Positions 12,726 to 26,470 of a stretch of DNA of 64,000 bases are shown piece after piece (position 1 is the stretch's first letter; each line of letters opens with the position of its first letter). The notes under the pieces were generated by a model. That model ran no database searches. It was not told the DNA's origin and worked only from the letters and a program-made list of their open reading frames with translations. The position numbers and the translations under genes were made by a program. The stretch comes from Aptenodytes patagonicus. Its lineage: Eukaryota > Chordata > Aves > Sphenisciformes > Spheniscidae. The stretch covers positions 15,193,464 to 15,257,463 of the forward strand of contig NC_134958.1 of NCBI RefSeq assembly GCF_965638725.1, given 5' to 3'.

Positions 12726-15700
12726 CCAGCCTTTGGCAGCTGCAGGAACTGGTGTGTCAGCACCAGGCTGTCTGAATTCACGCGACATCTCAGCAAACAC
12801 TGGCAGAGGCCCCCCTTGCTGTCCTGCCCAAGGCCATGCTCACCCCAGGCACATCCAGCTCAGCATGGCTGGGGGACAGCAGGTCCCTCGGTGCCACCTC
12901 CCTCCTGGTGCTGCTCAACACCGCAGCCACGTTTCTGCCCCTCCTTTTGAGGCATCAGCCCCACTGCCATCATGTCGGCATTGTGAATGAGCAGCTTCTG
13001 CAAAGAAACTCATTTTGGGAGCGAGCCTTGTTTACTCTGAAACAAATGTTCACATCCCTTGGAGCTACTCAGCTACATAATCATCAAAACCAACACGGGA
13101 CCCAGGGCTGCTCTTTCTTTTTGTACTTGTCCACTGGCTGCTCACAAAGATAAAAGGCTTGGCTCCGGCCGGCCGCAGCCAGTCCCACAGGCTTTGTCTG
13201 GCTGAGCCTGCCGTGCTTTCCCACCGCGCCAGGGCGGTGGCACCCGGTCAAGGCACAGCAGTGCTGGGGCAGGTGGGAGCACCGTGAGAGCCACCGGTGC
13301 AGCCAGCGATGCTGCAGGACTCGAGCTGCTCTTGCACGGGGCTCGAGCTTCCTGCTAACCCTGAAACACGAGGCTTTTCCAAAACAGCCCGAGACCTGGC
13401 ACAGCCAGGAGGAAAAGAGCTGCAGGTCATGCTCCGGCTTGGGCAGGGGGTGCTCACTGGGCACAGACCATTTGCGATAGCGAGATGCTCTTACAGCCCT
13501 TTGGTGTTGCCCTGGTTTGTCGTACCCCCCCCTTTTCTCCCACCATCCAAAGCAGTGGGGACATGATTGTCACTGTCACTCCCTCTCCCCCACTGGGGAA
13601 ACCTGCAGGGGGGCACACCCCAAGGCAGGGCCAGGGCAAGGGACAGGACCCCAGCCCCAGGGGCACATGGGGAGCACACAGCCTGTGGCTGGTTCCAGGG
13701 GAGGGCTGGCATCGGGACAGCTTCTCACAAGCCCCCATTTGTTCAGGAAATACCCCGCGGACACCATGGGGATAGGGTGTCACCCCAGACGTTTGTGCTC
13801 ATGGGCACAGACCCTCATGCTGGCACACAGACACCTGCAGAGGTTTTGTTGATCCAGTTTAACCTGGTCCAGCCTAACAGGGCCCCCGGTCCTGCTCTGC
13901 ACCCAAACGGCCGTCCCCCCGTGTGCCAAGCCGTGACCAGCTTGTGGGACTGAGACAGCAGCGGGACACGATCATCATCAGAACGTGTGCTTGACCGAAG
14001 CGGTTGGGGTGCACAGGCAGTGGGTGCTTCTCCCTGGCATCCCCAGCGTCCCCGGCAGCGTGCAGTGCCGCTGGCCTCAGCACAACGCAGGGAAACATCT
14101 GTCTCCTCTCCCTCCTCTTCTCCTCGCAGATGTTTTAAATGGGACAGTTTGTACCTTCCAGCGAAGTCAGATGCTGAACGTGGCCTTGTCCGACAGCCCA
14201 AACCCCCAGCTCTGTACGGCTTGGGGCTGGGGAGGCCACGGCGCCTTTCGCTGCTGCCTGCCCGAGGCCCCCGGGAGCTGCGAGCTCCCGGCTGGGAGCA
14301 AGGGTGTCCCTACACGCGTTACCTGTCCCTGGCAGGCTTTTGTTAACTCCAGTCAGTGGAAACATTCCCCATCTGTGTTTTCCATGTGGAGGGAGGCTGG
14401 AACGCCGGGGCAGGCTCCTGAGTCAGCGGGACGTGCGTGGGTTCCTGAGCATGCCTGCGCCGGATGCCGGGAGCCCGCAGCAAGCAGCAGATGCAAAAGG
14501 GTTTAATGCGGCCCTGGGCGCTTCAGCAGAGCCATTCCTGAGCGAGCCAAGCAGGAGCTCCCCGCACCCTTCCCACGGGACGGCCACTGCCCACAGCCGG
14601 GCCACTGCTCCCTGAGGTGACGGCCTCAGCCGAGCCCCCGGCAAAGTGCAGAGAGACCGAGGGGCAGCGAGGGGCAGCACAGGCTGCAACCGTCTCCCTG
14701 CGCCACTTGTCAGGCTTGCCAGCACTGTCGCCGTCTCTTGTCGTTACGATAGCAAGTAAACCTGGACCGAGAAAAGAATGCATTGAAGATGCAGCCGCTC
14801 CAAGCTCACAGTCGCAGGGGGAACACAGGCTTTGGCATCCATGCTGCCCGTGTGTGTTGAAGCTCCCACAGCTCACTGTTCTCCAACTGAGGAACTACAG
14901 AAAAGTTTTAGTTTTGAAAAAAAGGCTATTTCCACCCTGGGCTCACTCCGTGCTTGCACGTGGCCCGGGAAAGGATGACAAAGCCCCCGGAAAGCGGTGG
15001 GTAAGGAAGAAGGGAGAGGTTGGGGAGGGGAGGGGACGGTGACCCGAAGGGAGGACACAGGGCATCGGTATCAACGGCTGTTTTATTGACTCCACCCTTC
15101 CCCGCAAATCTTCCTCATCGCTGCCTTCAAATCCAGTTTACATTAGCTGTGCAGATGGCAAGGCCAGCTGCAGGAGCAGGGGACGTGCCAGCCCCAGAGC
15201 ACCAGCAAGGGCTCTGTCACCCACCTCCAGCTGTGCACCCGGGTAGGGGCGAGGCCGGCTCCAGGGGACAGCGGTGGGGGCCGTTAGAGCCAGCAAGGAC
15301 CTGCTGGGTGTCGTACTGGCCTCATTTCAGCCAAAATGTACCTGTGGTGAGTCCCCATGACCCAGCCCAGTGCTGGGTGGCTGAGGCTGAGGGCTGTGGC
15401 CGCTGCCGTCTGCTGGACCAAATTCGCCAGCTTGCTGTCACTGCTGAGCATTGGTGATCGCCGGGGCCAGACCCAGCCACGCAGAGGTGCCCCCACCCCA
15501 GGGGGGCATCGCTCCCACCTCGGGGAGGCCCAGAGCTGTGACCGAAGGACAGGAGGACCCTGGCCGCGGGGCGGTTAAGCCAGGAGCACCCACTTGGCAT
15601 CGCCCTGCCAGCAGCTCTGGAGGAGTCCTGGGGGTTCGTTTGCCACTGACTCATGCCGGGAGATGATCTCCAGTTTAACCCAAGCATCCCCTAATGTGCC

Positions 15701-16990
15701 TGGTGCAGGACCATTCCCCAGGCGCTTGCTAATGCCTGTGACAAGCTCACACACGCCCGAGCTGGGGAGTGGAGATCCAGATTCCTCGGCTCCAGCCTCG
15801 GCTGCGCTGGAGCTGAAAACAGGAGGGTTGGGGTGCTCCAGGGTGAAGGCGCCGGTGGCCGGGGCCAGTCATGGCCCCCCAGCCATCCCGGCAGGTTCAG
15901 CCCCGGTGGGCAGCGAACGGCACTTGCCTCCCCCGTGCCTCCCTGCCCGGTGCAGAGTGGGCGCGTGCCCACGGCTGACCCACCCCACTGGGATGGACTG
16001 GGCTTGGCCGCTCTCCTTGAGCCGTTGCCCTCAAGTGTGCTGAAGAGGAGGAATCACTCGTGAGAGAAGTGGAGGACAGCGCGAGGACACGGTGACATGG
16101 GGAGCTGCCTCGGGGCACGGGATGGGGTAGCACCAGGAGCACAGGGCTCAAACAGCTGCCATGGGCAGGCGGTGCAGCAGGCAGGGACAGGGGTAATGGA
16201 CCTTTCCCAGCTGCCCACAATGGGGTTTTCTTGCCTTTTGGAAGTGGGGCACCCCCAGCCCCAGTCTCCCCGGCACCACCACGGCAGCGGGCTGGGGAGG
16301 GCGGTGGCTGTCGGTGCCTTTCTGCAGCGTCAGACGAATCCGCCCAGCTGAAACACCGTGATTTATACAGCTTAATCCGGCGGCGGGCAGGTCCCCACCC
16401 GCGCCCGGCCAGGCCGGGGTGCCGGGCTCAGCCCCGGCGGGCGCGGAGCCGAAGGGGACGGTCCCACCCCACAGGGAGGGGACTGAGGTTATGAAATTTG
16501 TGAATGGGGAGTGTCTGGGGGGCTGGAGCAGAGGGAGCCCATGGGGCGTGGGGCACTTGCTGCGGGCAGTGCAGGCAGGCTGGGGTTGGGGCTGCGGCGC
16601 AGGCAGAGGCGACTCGCACCCTGAGGACGCACACGGCCGTCCCAGCGCCGCACCTCCCGCCCTCGCCAGCACAAAACCCCATCGCCTTCCCGCGTCTGAC
16701 AGATGATGCCGACTGGAGAGAAGAGGCAACCGGTGATGTCCTAAACTTTATTTCACGCATTACCGGTCTAGCTTGCTTTTTGCATTTTATATTCTAAAGT
16801 TTTAGGGGGGAGACGTCTCCTGAGGCCATTCTCATCTCCTTATCACTTTTCCAGCCCAGCTTCTTCACTGTAACTGTTGGACGGAGAACTGATAAGGGTA
16901 TGCGAGTGACACGAGCAACCGTCCTGGCACACCAGCCCCTGGCTGTCCCCGGGCTGTCCCCGGCTGCGGTGCAGCCCATGCGGGCTGGGA
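12726..16990. other. Non-coding GC-rich sequence
   Basis: No gene, RNA gene or recognisable transposon was seen. A TTTTATT at about 15,078 and a TTTATT near 16,748 could be minus-strand poly(A) signals, but no coding exon can be tied to them. Confidence 0.4.
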
Positions 16991-17470
16991 TGTGGCAGGC
17001 ATGCGTGCTTGCTCTGCTGCAGATGTTGGCTCTAAATAAAACCGACTGCAAAGCAAACTCAAGGGTTAAAGAAACATTTTTTTCACTAAGAGCTGGCAGG
17101 TCCTGTCGTTCCAGGCTTTTTCTCTTTCAGCATCTACAACAGGTCTCCTGCAGAAAAACAGATTTTTTTAAAAAGGTCTTGAAATACTGTTTGTACAAGG
17201 GGTCCTGAAATGCTCTTTTAGCATGTTACTGTTTGCTTGTATTTCAGTGGAGTTAGCTTGAAATTCTTTGGAATCAGTATAAAGAGTAATTACAAAAGTA
17301 AGAAATAAGCGTTGCATAAGTGTAAAACTCCTATGCTTTATATGTGTCTGGAATTGTTTACATTAAAAGTTATTTATTCCAAATGTTTACATGATTTTAA
17401 AGGTGAGTGCTCGCAATAACGGCTTGAACTGCAGCTGATGAAAGGAACTGCATTGCCAGAAAGGCAAATA
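16991..17470. other. AT-rich island, candidate conserved non-coding element
   Basis: About 480 bases of AT-rich sequence with ATTACAAAAG, TTTACATTAAAAG and TTTACATGATTTTAAAGG words, plus an AATAAA near 17,035. The boundaries with GC-rich DNA are sharp. There is no coding signature. Confidence 0.3.
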
Positions 17471-19574
17471 CCCCCGTGAGTCAGAGGAACAAAGCCGGGA
17501 TTTAGGGAAGCAAACCAAAGCGTGAGGTAAGGGGGTATTTGCTCAGCAGAGAGGCGTGCGGCAGAGCCCCGTGCTCGTACACAGGCTTGGTGTGCTGCGG
17601 GGCACAGCCCGTGTCCCCACCGAGCCCAGGGACGCTGGGGGTCCCACAGGGGCTGCCCCCTATCTCACAAACCGCTGCTCTAAAGCACCCGGGATTTGCT
17701 TCACATTTCCAGCCTCTTTTTTCCAGTTTTCCAGCTATTCTGGTCAGTCAGATCTTCCCTATCTCCACTAAAGTGTTTTGCACAAGCCCAGTGCTGGGAA
17801 GGGCTGTGCCGCGCTGCAGAGCCCGTACCGGCACGCCAGCATTCCCGGGTGCTCATCCCACGGCCACAGGGCCAGCCAGAGAGGAAGGAGCCGGCACTGT
17901 GGGGAGGTTTCTTTGCATGGGGGAGACAGTCTGGCCTGGCTGAAACCCGTCGGCCGCACAGCCCTCGCCCCAGGGCTGTCCTGGTCCTACACTATCCCCC
18001 ACAGCCACAGACCACTGTGGTCCCGTGGGGCTCCTGGAAACACCGCCATCCTCACGGGGATCGAGACGTCAGGGAAGGGGCAACGCCGGCGCAGGTAGCC
18101 CCTGCCCACAGCTCCCTGCACACCCCTCGGCTTGACAGAGGCTGGAGGGGGGGTCCTGGAGCCGCCCAGGGGTGAATGTCCCAAATCCCCCCAATTTCCA
18201 GGTGCAGGCATCGCTGGCAGGGACCAACGTGGACGAGGCAGCTCCATGCCAGGCACAGCAATCACCGGCTGGCCTGGGGAGGGGATACACCCCCCAAACC
18301 CAGGTGCTGCCTTCAGGCACCCTCCTACCCAGACGTCCCTGCTCCCAGAGCCTGGGCCCGATCCTGACCCTTGAGACCTGGCCTGGCCCCGGACTGTGAG
18401 TTGGAGGTGCAGCACGAACATGAGGGTCTTGACCCCCCCGGTCTCGTCCTCCTGTGGCCGGTGGCTGTGCTGCCTTGTGCAGGGCATGGCTCACTGCACC
18501 CGCTGCGACTGTCTGGGGAGTGCCAGGCTGCACCCTGGGTGCTCTCCCTCAATTGCAGGCAGCACAACGGCAGCCCCCGCCGCAGCCAGGGGGACGGGGC
18601 ATCACTGCTGGCTTGTGCTCCTGCAGCAGCCAGCCCTTCCTGCGAAATTCAAGCATCCTCTTGGAGCAGAGAGGGGTCAACATTTGGGACAGGCTCTATC
18701 GCCCCTCGCCTTTGACTTTCACCAGCCAGAGTCGTGAGACGATAACCTCGCTGTGCAACCCCCCTGCTGACTCAGAACCCAGGCCAAGGGTGGCAGGATC
18801 GCCCCCCCCTCCCCCCGCAACACAGCTCTGCAGAGCGGTGGACAGGTTTGTGGGGGTGGCAGCAGGCAGACATCCCAAGCAGGCTGGCACCAGCAGGCAC
18901 GGAGCACTCAGGGGTCCCAGGACATCTCCCCAGCCCACCCACCCACCGGGGAGCAGCAGGACAGAGCACTGCTCTACAAACAGCCCCTCCAGCTTCTCAG
19001 TCAGGCAGGGCTGCTCCCATCACCCAGGGAGGTGGGAAGGCAGCACTGAACCCCAAAAACAAAGCGGGGGGAAAGGAGGTTCCTCCTTAGTATCCCCCCG
19101 TGAGCTGGTCCAGGGGACCAAGCCCGGGGTGCTCCCGGCATCCTTTGGCCTTGACTCAGCTGCCAGTGGCACTGGGGATTTTCCCCGGGGAAGTGGCAGC
19201 AGTGTGGGGAGAGCCAAGAGCTGCTGGGAGCCACGAACCAGCCGGGCGCGAGCGTCTGCATTCTTACGGCCGCTTCTGCATGAGGGGTTCAGCGGCGGGA
19301 CGGGACCTCATCTGATCCCTCTCCAAACAGAGCCGCCAGCAAATTGTCAGTGTGCATTTGGATTTCACCCATGGCAGGTGGTGTGATTAGCCATGAAAAG
19401 GAGGCTTAGCGCGGGCTGGAAAACTACTGAGGCAGACGAATTCCCCGCACTGGCCCCAGCCCGGCGATGGGGAGCCGAGCCGGAGGAGCTGCAGCCAGGG
19501 GGGTGTCAGAGCAGAGGGAGAGCAATGGCTGAGCCAGCACTGCCACTGCTGCCGTGCAGCCGCTTCCCTCCCAG
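17471..19574. other. Non-coding GC-rich sequence
   Basis: No supported feature. Long open frames on both strands are composition artefacts without domains. Confidence 0.4.
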
Positions 19575-19720
19575 AGCACGTAGCCCTTATATTAAATCCA
19601 TAAATAGGAAATTCCACTTCTTCAGAAAAAAACAGAATCCGGATATTTCATAAGTGTCCCAGCAGACATGAAAGCCGAATCAGGAAATTTCATTCAGCAG
19701 CAATATTAAAATTGCCGCAG
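19575..19720. other. AT-rich element
   Basis: A compact AT-rich block containing CCATAAATAGGAAATTCC and CAATATTAAAATTG, in otherwise GC-rich DNA. It is flagged as a possible enhancer by composition and motif density. No coding capacity. Confidence 0.28.
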
Positions 19721-21660
19721 ACCTTCAGCCAGCCGTGGCAAAGCACCCACACCACACACCCGGGGCCTGGCACAGCGCAAAGGCTGGCTGTGGGGACACA
19801 CGTGCCATAGCTCCTCAGCCACCGTGGCTGCATGTTTCACCATCCCTCACATCCCTCCTCCCTACCAGGCCCTGGAAGGCCACAGCCACTATTTGCAATA
19901 GGTGACCCCAGGTTTAGCAGAGCTGGGCGGCAGCTCTGGGAGAGCTCCCACGGGAAAGCATCACCTCCCACCCATGGCATTCCCAGCTGCAAAAGTGAGG
20001 CCCCCTCCTTTGCAGCTGCAGCCCTGGCAGAGCTGGTGCTGCCGGGCTGCCTGCACTGAGCCTGCCGTGGGCAGCGCAGACCCTGCCTGCACGCTGCTGC
20101 TGGCATCAGCTACGTGTGCTGCACAACCACTGCCCGTCTGAACCCTGATAACAGAGGTAACAGGCTGTAAGGGCAGGGACCAAAGTGGTTGAGAGGCTTT
20201 TCCCGACACAGCCGCAGGGAAAAGAGCAGAAATGCGGTGTGTCGCTGCAGCACGGGGTGATGGGGCAGGCAGAGGTGGGACAGGGAGGTGAGCATCAGCC
20301 TGTACTGGAGAACACTGCTGGTTGGAAGTGCAGCTGACGGGTGCCTGCAGGAGAGCCCCATGCTGCCGGCGGAGCCCGGCATGCTGCCCTGACCAGGAGG
20401 CGAGAGCTCTGCCGCCAGCCGCTCTGCCCTGCTCTGCACTGCCCGCACCAGCCCCACGTCTTCCCGGTGCCGTGGGACCACTCCTCTGCTGAGACAGGCA
20501 AAAGGATCTTCCCTGGTGTGGCTGGACCGGAGCTGGCACTGGACATGCACTGATGCCCTCGTCATCTCTCTCTGCTCACAAACCACAAGCTTTCCAGAGC
20601 AAAGCCCACCGGCATAACTCACTTTCCCATCTGCGAGGCATTGCAGCGCGTTCCCAGCGCTGCGCAGACAGGGGAGGCAGGACGGGGAATCATGATAATT
20701 GCTTGCACTTTCCCACATGGCGGCAGGTCCACAGGCGGTCGTGGGAGCGGGGGGAGACGCGGGTCAGGAAAGCGGGCGGCTGCCCTGGCACTGCTGAGGC
20801 TGCACTTTGGTGCCTGCAGGCGCTGGCTGCAGGCACAGTGTTAGCACCACACTGTGCTCCCACCCAGAGCATGTGGAGCCGCGAGCCCATGGGCTGCTCA
20901 GGAGGAGGCAGAGCGTCGCAGCTGTTTGCACTGGGGCTCCCCGGCACTCCTTGTGCCCAGCACCCAGTGCCCAGCCCACCTCCACCCACCAGACAGAAAA
21001 TGTCCCTTTGATTGCCAAGAGGACAAGGACCCCACTTTGGAAAACCCCACCGGCTTGGGGAGGGCTGGGCCGGGGCCATCCTTGAAGGAGGAAGACAAGC
21101 AATGGCTACACAGGCACAAGCACCAGCCCCGTCACCGCAGCTGGGGCGCATGGGTGAGGGGCTCAGGGGGACCCTGTGGGCATGAAAAGCAAAAGCAGCA
21201 GCCGCCAAGCCCCCTCCATGGCACGTGCCAGCCTGGGGTCCTGCGGCTGGCTTCACCCAGGCTGTGGGGGGATGCCACCCCCGGGGACTGGTGACGGGTG
21301 CCTGTGGGGTGGGGCACGGAGGTCGGACTGCAGCTGCCCGGGGCCATGGCTGGTCCTCTGCAACCCCTTCCATGCCTGTGCCAGAGCTGTCCTGCCCTGC
21401 CAGCAGTGCTGCCCACCGGCCCCGGCCCTGCCAATCCTGGCCCTGCCAACCAGCGGTTCTCACAGCCCGTCCTGGTGCCCGACGATGCCGGCACTTGGCC
21501 ACGCTTGGTGCATGCCAAGCGCAGTGCCCTGTGCCAGGCCCTGAGAGCATCACACCGAGGAGGGAGGACACATGCTGGGAGCAGCCATGTCCGTCCTGGC
21601 AGCACGCACAGTGCAGAAGCGCTCACCCCCCCTCCCTCTGCCAGGGAAAGAGCCGCCCCC
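19721..21660. other. Non-coding GC-rich sequence
   Basis: No supported gene. The minus-strand open frame at 20,690-21,571 has no recognisable domain and is overlapped by three frames on the other strand. Confidence 0.4.
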
Positions 21661-22390
21661 ACAGGCACCGCACAGAGGTAATTGCAGGTTATTACACAGC
21701 TCTGTTGTTAAATACGGATCACTTCTCTTCCGACAAGCATTCTGTGTAATGCAAACTCAAATCATCTCCCTCCTCCACCACGCACCTCTCCTCACCTGCC
21801 AGGAGCCATGGCAAGTCATGGCGGTGGCAGAGGACGCAAAGTGGATCGTGACACAGCCATGGCAGAGGACGCAATGTGCATTGGACATGGACACACGGAC
21901 ACCTCAAACCAAAGTTATTTTCCAGACTCAGTGCGTTTGTCCACAGGATCAGTTTGTGGGGGAATCTCAGGCAGGTGAAAGTTGTGCCTCTCCCACCATG
22001 TATTTTCAGTAGGTAATTCAGCCCACAGTCTTTACAAAGCTCTCCCTGCTGTATCGCCCCAGCCAAGAGACTAAATTGTTATTTTATTGCATTCTTGCAG
22101 AATCCCTGCTGTTTTCCACCTGAAGTTTGCCCTGTGAAGTGCAGAGGTAAGGTGCTGCAGCAGCGCCATCCTTCCCCAGGCATCCACCCTCAGGTGCTGC
22201 TCGTGTCCCTGGCCACAAGACGTTTCATTACAGCTGCCCCAATAATTCTTTCATTTACATGATTTTTAGAAAAACTGGAAGTTAACCAAACTAACTGTGG
22301 CTCTGCCCCTGTTCCACCACAGCGCAGGCCGAAGCAATTGTCACTGTAATTACACACTCGTAGCGATGAGGGAGAAAGGTCGGAGTCCTG
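21661..22390. other. Mixed AT-rich block with a small duplication
   Basis: Two AT-rich stretches (about 21,675-21,780 and 22,205-22,360) flank a GC segment in which GGCAGAGGACGCAA occurs twice, near 21,826 and 21,861. The second stretch has AATAATTCTTTCATTTACATGA and CACTGTAATTACAC words typical of homeodomain-rich enhancers. No coding exon was seen. Confidence 0.28.
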
Positions 22391-23320
22391 GAAAGCCAAG
22401 GCCAAGGACGAGTCCATCTGTCCTGTCCCCCTCGCTGGGTGCTCCGCCAGGGCCCCACCCACCTGGCCAGGACATAGTGCCACGGCTGTCTTCTGCTCCC
22501 ATGGAAAGTCATTTTGAGGCAACAAGAGAAAATTTCATCCCAGATGGCCTCAACTTTGGCAGAGTCTAAAACCAACTGCCCAAATCCTGCGCTTTGTCTC
22601 CAGAACAGCACACCTTTGCGCTGATGGACTTATCACATGCAGTGGGTCGACCTTGGCTGGCTGCCAGTTGCCCACCCAGCCGCTTGCCCTCAGGTGCCTC
22701 CACTTTTGGGTGGGGTTCAGACACTAGGGTCAGAGACACGTGCTGTCAGCCCAGTCCCTTCGGCAGAATGGCACCCCCAGGACGCAGCAGCCAGGGTGAG
22801 CCCTGCACCATCAAGGGCTGATGCTCTGGAGCGGTGTGTCTGGTGTCTCGCCCAGCACCCACATTTGTCCCGCCCTGTCTCAGCTGCAGCTGCCCTGCCA
22901 GCTGGGGGGGCTCCTGCTGCACGTGATGTTCAGAGCCCCGCAGTGCTGTCTGTTCCCAACCCAGTGGCACACGACGTCCAGAGAGGGGAGAGCAGCTTTG
23001 GAGTCATCTGCTTTCAAGGGACAAGGACATGAGCTTGAGGAAAGAGAAATAGGAAGAAGAAATCCTTACTAATGACACTTGTATGGCATACGGCACACAA
23101 GGACCCCAAAACCCTCAGAAATCATTAACTCTGCTCTGTAAGACCCCTCCAGCCCCAGCACAGACGCAGCTGCTCTCCTTTGGCAGTGGGTAATGGAGAG
23201 GCCCCGATCCGACAAGTGACAGAGCTGAGGCAGGAGCACATGACTGCTGGCTGCTCACCCCCCGGCACCAGTACCCTGCCCATAGACTAATGCATTAACC
23301 CCCATCCCCCCGACTGCCAT
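22391..23320. other. Non-coding GC-rich sequence
   Basis: Nothing beyond composition-driven open frames is visible here. Confidence 0.4.
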
Positions 23321-23470
23321 CAGCTGCCCTTCTCCAGACAATCATGGAAATGAATGTTTCATCAGGCAGAATTGGTATGAGGTCAAAACAAAATTACTTT
23401 CTATATAAACGAGCTTAAATCAAGATGATTTTTAGATGAAACTGTTTGCTGTGATGGGTCTCAGCGCTAC
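23321..23470. other. Short AT-rich element
   Basis: About 150 bases of AT-rich sequence including AATGAATGTTTCATCAGG and AAATTACTTTCTATATAAACG. It is a possible regulatory island with no coding potential. Confidence 0.25.
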
Positions 23471-24279
23471 ATGCATAAGGCAGGAGTGCCAGAATGCCAG
23501 GGCCAATGTTTACCCAACCCACCTGGAGTACAAAAAATGTCTGGAATGGGAATTCGGCAGAGGACACTGATGAAATGTAGATGCCAGCTCACGGCCTCAG
23601 TCCCCGCAGACCAAAAAGCATGAGCGTGGCAAATCAGACATGCGTGCTCCACGCGGTCCCCGGGGCAGGGCAGCCCCGCTGTGCTGCCGGCTGCCACTCC
23701 GAGAAATAGGAAATTGGTCTGGGGGGGGGGAAATCCTTCTGTATTTTGTGGTTACTGTAATAGCAAGTTAAAACAAGCTGGTTTAGCTCCTTAACCCTTT
23801 GGTGAAATAAGGTTCTCGGTCAAGTGCATGGAAGCCCCAGCACGGCCAGGCAGAGGAGCGCTGGGAGCCATCGATGCCAGAGCCCATCTCTGGGCTCTCT
23901 CCCCCATACAGCTCAGGCGCAGCCACCCCGGCGCTCGCAGGACCGTGCGATGCCTTACGCACACGTTGCTAAAATTCACCCAGCAGCTCCTGTTTGCTGG
24001 GAGGGCTAGGGGGGGTGAGCTGCATTGCATGTGCTTCCCACAGCAGGGCAGAGAGCATGCAGGGTGGCAGGGAAGAGACCCCCCCCTTGGTGTCACCAGT
24101 GGGTGTCCAGGAGCACCCATTCGTGGTGCAGGGGGGCACCGACCCTTGGGGCGTGGGTGCGGGTGGGCGCCTGCAGACCCCGAGGCAGCACCTGCCAGCT
24201 TGGGTCCCACCAGTGCTCTCCGGGGAGAGCTGGGAGGGGAGACGTGGTCCCCGGGCAGCCCTGCACAGACCCTCAGCAC
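23471..24279. other. Non-coding GC-rich sequence
   Basis: No supported feature. A run of ten G lies near 23,720. Confidence 0.4.
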
Positions 24280-24625
24280 AGCTGTGAGGTCTTCTCGTTT
24301 CTTGTTAGAAAGTGTTTCCTGAGCATTGCAGTATTTCACCTTTCGGTCTGAAGCCCCGCACCTCTGCCAGTCCTGAGGACGAGGCACTGACATTTTGCTT
24401 TTGTTGTTCCATGCACTGTTACCTTTGGAAATCCTTACAGGGTTAGAAGTGAAACGCAACCCAGAGAGCATTGTAATGACTTCTCAAGACAAAATGAGTT
24501 TTGAAAATTAAACCAGCAAAATGAGAGAATGGAATATTTTTGCACTGATTTCATTGCCATGAATATTTATAAAACTTAGTTTAATAATATTAAATAAAAT
24601 AAAAAAGAGCACAGGGTGAGAACTA
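24280..24625. other. AT-rich island
   Basis: AT-rich sequence ending in overlapping AATAAA-type words at about 24,585-24,605. These could act as poly(A) signals for an unidentified plus-strand transcript, but no exon is evident upstream, so the composition alone is reported. Confidence 0.25.
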
Positions 24626-26200
24626 CTGCCTGCATCTCTCTGTCCCATCAAACTGCAAAGCACACATGAGAAAACGCCTTAACAATGGCCACCACTGAGC
24701 CTCAGCGACTGCACACACCCTGCAAGGAACCCCCAGTCTAGAAACAGGTAAAATCCCCAGAAAGACTCACTCCCCGTGGAGTTTGTTGCCCATCGTGGCA
24801 ACTAACTCCCCAGAGAGGCCCTGACACCCTGGGCACCCAAGTGCCTTGTCAGTCCCAGTGTGACCACCCATCGCCGTGCAGCTGTCTCAGGAGGCGACCG
24901 GCAGGCTTGTGCCCCTGTCTAACACAGGCAGAGCGGGCAGCAAGAGACGGCGCGTGGGGCCTGAGCTCTGGACGTGGCTGCAGACATGCCATGTCTCAGA
25001 CGTGGGATGCCGGCATCACCAGCCCCGTCTCTTCCCCCACTCGCATTTGCACTCCCAGCTTCACCTCTGCCTTTTCAACCCCTGTCCTCAGGCCAAGTGG
25101 CTCTTCTCTCCTGTCCCAGACACTGTCTGTGCTCATCTTAATTGGCAAGTAATCGCTACAAATTGAATTGCCACTCAGCTCCTCCTACGCCTGCCTATTA
25201 ACTCCTGGAGTTAGTGGGTTCAAAAGCACCCGTGTGAAACAGCTCTCCGTCACAGGCTTCAGCCCGTTTCCAAGCTCCAGCCCCAGGCTTGCCCACGTAC
25301 TCCCAAACCCTGCTGCAGGGACCTGCCAGCTGCCCCGGCCCCAGGACACCCTGGAGGGGTTATGGCTTCGGGGATTGGGTGGCATTGCCGTGACAGCCCA
25401 TGGCTTCGGAAGGACACGGGACACCGTTCCCCACGGTGAGATGGAGCAGTGCCACTTTACCCAGCTGCAACATGACTGTCCTTATCTTCCACCGCCACCT
25501 CTCTCCTCCTGGGGTCATGGTTTTCCAGCCTGGAACTGAGTGCGTTTCCTTGCCTTTCAATCCAAAGGGCTTCTCTGGAGGTCCTCTGGAGTACAGCTGA
25601 GATGCAAAAAACCAATGTGGAGGTGCGAGAATGTATAGATTACAAAGGAAAAAGAATGAAAAAGTGCAGGGAGAGGGATACGTTGCCAAGGCAACCACCG
25701 ACTGCAGGGATGAGAGATGGAGACTGAGGGGGAGCGAGGAGAGGGGGGGAAGAGGGGGCACCTGGGGCTTATGGCGGCCCAGGAGAGCTGAGCAAGGCGC
25801 TGCACCATTGACATGGACTCACCAGAGGAAACACGGTTCCCCGGCATGCGGTTCCGTAAGGACAGGAGAGGGTTTGCAAATGCTTTTCCAGCCACTTTCA
25901 AAATACATTCCCACCCCACCTGTGGCCCACATGCGAGAGGAGAGAAGAGGGAAAAGGGAGGTTTTTCTGAAGTGGACCCTCACCTCGGGAGACCAGGGCT
26001 CCGGTGATGGAGACAGCGGGGACGGAAAGCCCAGGGGCGAGGACAGGACGGACACGAGCTGCCCCCAGCCCCTCTGCCCGCCAGGGCAGCTCCCGTCCCT
26101 GCTCCAAGCGAGGGAGGAGGACTCCTGGCACAGCAGCATCCCCTGAGCCCATCAGCCCACATCCCGCCTGGTCCCGCAGCCCGGCTCCCTGGAGCCAAGT
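24626..26200. other. Non-coding GC-rich sequence
   Basis: No gene, RNA gene or transposon was recognised. Confidence 0.4.
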
Positions 26201-26470
26201 GGTCAGGATCCAAGGGGTGAAAATTGCAGTTATCTGAGGGCCAGCACATTGAGTTAATTGTGCAAAATGTCAACCTGTAATTAGAATATGAGAAGCACTC
26301 GCTGTTCAGTGACACATAGCAGTGGCATTTCTATTTTCACACAACTGATTAGAGTCAAAGTCTAATTAATGCACCACACTGTTGAGCAGAGGATGGAGAG
26401 TGACCCAGATCTCACCCATCTCCAAACGCTCCTCACTTATAAGAAGGTTTTAAACTTTGTTCACGCTTCA
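26201..26470. other. AT-rich island, strong candidate non-coding element
   Basis: This block has a dense set of AT-rich regulatory-type words: GAGTTAATTGTGCAAAATG, CTGTAATTAGAAT, ACTGATTAGAGTC and AGTCTAATTAATGC. The spaced TAATTA/TTAATT cores resemble a homeodomain-bound enhancer. No coding signal is present. Confidence 0.35.

Noticed and set aside
20690-21571. A 293-codon minus-strand frame
   Set aside because: It has the Pro/Ala/Gly/Trp-rich composition of GC-rich DNA, and equally open frames exist on the plus strand.
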